From: Pseudoalteromonas sp. XMcav2-N
GTDB taxonomy: Bacteria > Pseudomonadota > Gammaproteobacteria > Enterobacterales > Alteromonadaceae
Direction of reading: 5' to 3'
Assembly: GCF_024124545.1 (NCBI RefSeq)
Contig: NZ_JAMXSF010000016.1
Location: 62,001-126,000 of the forward strand
DNA length: 64,000 bases
The position numbers were made by a program, and so were the translations under genes. The stretch's first letter is position 1; each line of letters begins with the position of its first letter. Positions 61,375 through 64,000 of this stretch are shown piece after piece. Below the pieces are notes generated by a model. That model worked only from the letters and a program-made list of their open reading frames with translations. It made no database searches and had not been told where the DNA came from.

Positions 61375-61384
61375 GCCCTTTTCA
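61361..61384 (+). terminator. Terminator spanning the diguanylate cyclase stop
   Basis: The arms AAAAGGGC (61361-61368) and GCCCTTTT (61375-61382) pair around a loop that contains the TAG stop codon (61372-61374). The last codons of the gene therefore form the left arm. It may also act on the opposite strand for the convergent transporter. Confidence 0.75.
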
Positions 61385-61405
61385 ATTGACTGCTAGTACT
61401 ACGGC

Positions 61406-62680
61406 TTAACCCGCCATGTTATACAGCAGTGCAGAGACAGCTAAGAGGCCGACTATCAGGATAAAATAGGTGCCAAGATGGTGGCGGTATTTTTGTAGTG
61501 TCGGTACCTTAAAAATGGCAATGGTTGGCATGATAAAGAGGATCATGGCAATAATGGGTCCTGAGATGGCACCCATCATATCCAGAATACTGGGGTTCAT
61601 TACCGCACATACCCAAATGGCGATAAACATCAGGCCCACACCCAGTTTATCTATTAAACCCACAGATAAAGATGACTGCTTGCTCAGCAGACCGTTAAAG
61701 CTCTCGCGTGCCCCCAGAAAGTGACCAAGGAAGGATGAGGTAATGGCAATAAAGGCGACCAGTGGACCCAGCATGGCAATAAACGGATTGTCATACACAT
61801 TGGCAAGATAAGATAAAACAGACACGTTGGCTTCTTTGGCTTCGCGCATTTGCTCGGGGCTCAGTGACAATACACACGAAAAGACAAAGAGCAGCACGAA
61901 GACAATCAGCATGAGGGAAGTATTACGCAGAATGGCTTCAGCTTTGTGTGTGGCACTGTGTGCATAATGACGGCGCTGGGCATTGGCAAAGCTTGAAATG
62001 GCCGCAGCATGGCTGAATGAAAAGACAATAATTGGCACAGACAACCACAGCGTTTCACTCAGAGTGGCGATGTCCGGCGTTGCCACAACGGGTGCTTGCC
62101 AGTGTGGGATCAGATACAGTGACAGCATAAGCAGGATGGCAACCAGTGGGTAGACCAGTAACGCAAATGCTCGTAGTAACAGCTTTTCCCCGCCCAGCAT
62201 AATGGCAATCATGCCCGCAACCAGCAAGCCGGAAAGTAACACTCTGGGAGGCGATGCCATCTCCAGCTGATTCACCATGAAGCTGTCTACGGTGTTGGTC
62301 AGACCAACACCGTAAATCAACAGAATTGGGAAGATTGAAAAGAAGTACAGCAGTGAGATTAAGCGGCCAGATGCTGCGCCAAAATGCTCTTCAACGACGT
62401 CGGTAAAATCACTATCTTTATGCCCGGAAGACAGAACGAACCGTGCCAGCCCTCGGTGAGCCAGGTAGGTCATGGGAAAGGCCAGTATTGCCATGATCAT
62501 TAGTGGCCAGAACCCACCGATACCTATATTGATAGGCAGAAATAAAATACCGGCGCCGACAGCGGTACCAAACAGGCTCAGAACCCAGTTGGTGTCATGC
62601 TGTGTCCAGCGACCCCGACTGCTTTGGCTCTCCCCGTCAGCGAGTGCTGCTGCAGAGAGCCCTTCTGGGGTATTACTCAT
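61406..62680 (-). CDS. Hydroxy/aromatic amino-acid permease family transporter, SdaC-like
   Basis: The 424-residue inner-membrane transporter has about 11 hydrophobic segments. It shows the HAAAP-family block NWVLSLFGTAVGAGILFLPI (about 31-50), MTYLAHRGLARFVLS, VVEEHFG and HAAAISSFANAQRR. E. coli SdaC (serine:H+) is the nearest well-known relative that I can recall, so serine or threonine uptake is likely but not proven. It is convergent with the diguanylate cyclase. Confidence 0.87.
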   Translation of the reverse strand: MSNTPEGLSAAALADGESQSSRGRWTQHDTNWVLSLFGTAVGAGILFLPINIGIGGFWPLMIMAILAFPMTYLAHRGLARFVLSSGHKDSDFTDVVEEHFGAASGRLISLLYFFSIFPILLIYGVGLTNTVDSFMVNQLEMASPPRVLLSGLLVAGMIAIMLGGEKLLLRAFALLVYPLVAILLMLSLYLIPHWQAPVVATPDIATLSETLWLSVPIIVFSFSHAAAISSFANAQRRHYAHSATHKAEAILRNTSLMLIVFVLLFVFSCVLSLSPEQMREAKEANVSVLSYLANVYDNPFIAMLGPLVAFIAITSSFLGHFLGARESFNGLLSKQSSLSVGLIDKLGVGLMFIAIWVCAVMNPSILDMMGAISGPIIAMILFIMPTIAIFKVPTLQKYRHHLGTYFILIVGLLAVSALLYNMAG

Positions 62681-63002
62681 ACTTGTTGTCCTATGATTAG
62701 AATTATATGCGCGCGGATGATATAAAAAATACGGCAGATATGCATGTTTTCATCGGTACTCAGTCTATATGTGAGCAAATACTCAGCAGGGATGGTTAAA
62801 TACTGGCCATATGGCCCGAGGCAACGACAGATACCACCACGGCATTTGACTTTGTAACTTTAAAAGGTACGATTAGGGTCGGAAAATAAGCTAGTATCAT
62901 AATACAGAACATAGTATTTTAGTCTCTATATCATGCCCAGTTATCAAATACCGTCATGCGTCGTGCAGTTAATCTGATTGGGCTAGCAAGGTAAATCACG
63001 CT
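62681..63002. other. Intergenic region between divergent transporter and GNAT genes
   Basis: This 322-bp gap holds the promoters of two divergent genes. A perfect 12-bp palindrome GGCCATATGGCC lies at 62805-62816. No open reading frame or RNA gene is supported. Confidence 0.4.
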
Positions 63003-63473
63003 ATGGAAATAATTAATCTTGATCCGCATCACCCGGAAGTGTCGCAGTTACTGAGAGACATAGATGCGTTGATGAATACATTGTACCCACCAAGCAGTAA
63101 CCAGCTGATCCCTGCGGATGAGCTAGCTGCTCCGGATGTCTATTTTGTTGGGGCCAGAACAGAACAAGCGCTGATGGGTTGTGGGGCATTGGTGCCAAAA
63201 ACTGATGAGGCTGGTGAACTGGCGTGTTATGGGGAGCTCAAACGGGTGTATGTGCAGCCGCCATATCGAGGTTTAGGTGTGTCCAAACAGATTATGCAGT
63301 CACTCATTGGGTATGCCAGACAGTGTGGATTCAAAATACTCAGGCTTGAAACTGGGATCAGGCAAACTGAAGCCATAGGACTCTATACGTCATTGGGCTT
63401 CATTCAATGTGAGGCGTTTGGCAGTTACGAGCCCGATCCGTTGAGCGTATATATGGAATTGCATCTTTCATAA
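63003..63473 (+). CDS. GNAT family N-acetyltransferase
   Basis: The 156-residue protein fits a GNAT fold: GCGALVPKTDE, AGELACYGELKRVYVQPPYRGLGVSKQIMQSLIGYA (acetyl-CoA loop RGLGVS) and LRLETGIRQTEAIGLYTSLGF. The form resembles YhhY/PA4866-type small-molecule acetyltransferases, but the substrate is unknown. It is a single gene in front of the DEAD-box helicase gene. Confidence 0.85.
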   Translation: MEIINLDPHHPEVSQLLRDIDALMNTLYPPSSNQLIPADELAAPDVYFVGARTEQALMGCGALVPKTDEAGELACYGELKRVYVQPPYRGLGVSKQIMQSLIGYARQCGFKILRLETGIRQTEAIGLYTSLGFIQCEAFGSYEPDPLSVYMELHLS

Positions 63474-63508
63474 GTGCGCATTTCTTTGCGGGTGTTGAGT
63501 CACATTTT

Positions 63509-63517
63509 TGCTATACT
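63509..63517 (+). promoter_or_regulatory. Extended -10 promoter of the DEAD-box helicase gene
   Basis: TGCTATACT fits an extended -10 element (TGn followed by TATACT). Transcription from it would begin near 63524, about 26 bases before the helicase ATG at 63550. No strong -35 is visible. Confidence 0.5.
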
Positions 63518-63549
63518 GCCGCGACGAATTTTTTGAGCTTTACACAATT

Positions 63550-64000
63550 ATGTCCTTTGAATCTCTCGCCATTGCGCCGACCCTTTTAGACGGGCTTGCG
63601 GCGCTCGACTTTATCGAGCCGACGTCTGTTCAGGCAAAAAGTATTCCCTTAGTTTTGGCAGGTCACGACTTGCTGGCATGTGCACAAACGGGTACTGGTA
63701 AAACCGCGGCGTTTATGTTGCCTATAATGACACAGCTGATAAGCAAACCGGCTAAAGGTGTCCGCGCTTTGGTACTGGCCCCTACTCGTGAGCTCGCTCA
63801 GCAAGTGGCACAGCATGCCAGTGCTTATGCGGCTCATAGTGACTTGGTAACTGTATGTCTGCATGGTGGAGCCAACATCGGGCCTCAGGAGAAAGCCCTG
63901 AGAGAGGGGGCTGATATTGTGGTTGCCACACCCGGACGGCTGTTGGATCATTTGATCAAAGGCACATTAACGTTATCAGCGATAGAATATCTGGTATTCG
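63550..64000 (+). CDS. DEAD-box RNA helicase, N-terminal part
   Basis: The frame starts at ATG 63550 and is open to the right edge of the window (about 150 residues). It contains the Q motif region (ALDFIEPTSVQAKSIPLVL), Walker A ACAQTGTGKTAAF, PTRELAQQV (motif Ia), GG (motif Ib) and ATPGRLLDHL. These identify a DEAD-box RNA helicase, probably of the RhlE/SrmB class; the class cannot be fixed without the rest of the gene. Confidence 0.9.
   Translation, partial: MSFESLAIAPTLLDGLAALDFIEPTSVQAKSIPLVLAGHDLLACAQTGTGKTAAFMLPIMTQLISKPAKGVRALVLAPTRELAQQVAQHASAYAAHSDLVTVCLHGGANIGPQEKALREGADIVVATPGRLLDHLIKGTLTLSAIEYLVF

Overview
The window reads as ordinary chromosome of a marine gammaproteobacterium of the Alteromonadales, most probably Pseudoalteromonas. 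This is an inference from protein resemblance and from conserved gene blocks (yhbY | rlmE-ftsH-folP-glmM-tpiA-secG-tRNA-Leu; uvrY-uvrC-pgsA-tRNA Gly/Cys/Leu), not from a database search. There is no prophage, integrase, transposase, rRNA operon or CRISPR array. Both ends are cut inside genes: pgi on the left, a DEAD-box RNA helicase on the right.

Layout. 1-3.3 kb: sugar phosphate entry (pgi end, zwf-pgl). 3.3-9.3 kb: a sodium-coupled NSS transporter, an RstAB-like two-component pair, an orphan lipoprotein and a secreted serine beta-lactamase-like hydrolase. 9.3-18.4 kb: the housekeeping block yhbY, rlmE, ftsH, folP, glmM, tpiA, secG, two tRNA-Leu(GAG) and helD. 18.4-21.4 kb: a RimK-like ATP-grasp ligase, a small PspB-like membrane protein, and the divergent queuosine genes queC and queE. 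21.4-30 kb: a MATE/AraC-GyrI pair, a periplasmic solute-binding protein, cysK, a large DUF5916-type outer-membrane protein and a DAACS symporter. 30-34.2 kb: uvrY-uvrC-pgsA and a seven-gene tRNA array behind a stable-RNA type promoter.

34.2-47 kb is the most interesting block. A leftward operon encodes a periplasmic adaptor, an ABC ATPase, two MacB/FtsX-type permeases, then an NtrC-type sigma-54 activator, its histidine kinase and a lipoprotein. Its 5' flank has a sigma-54-like -24/-12 element and, about 60 bp further upstream, four CGGACAG repeats placed where an enhancer for an NtrC-type activator would sit. Running the other way from the same 270 bp gap is an AttEFGH-like set (ABC ATPase, 804-aa FtsX-type permease, AttH/CrtC-like lipoprotein). 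I read this as one self-regulated envelope or export module whose substrate is unknown.

47-64 kb is accessory: small membrane/zinc-ribbon proteins, an exported acetoacetate-decarboxylase-like protein, feoAB under a likely Fur box, a YHYH-domain lipoprotein with a His-rich secreted partner, a 1413-aa SNF2-family protein whose first ~900 residues I cannot assign, GNAT and DUF1360 proteins, an AraC regulator, a REC-GGDEF diguanylate cyclase, an HAAAP amino-acid transporter, another GNAT and the start of a DEAD-box helicase. Operons are mostly tightly packed, with ATGA or TAATG overlaps, and several are closed by clear stem-loop terminators.
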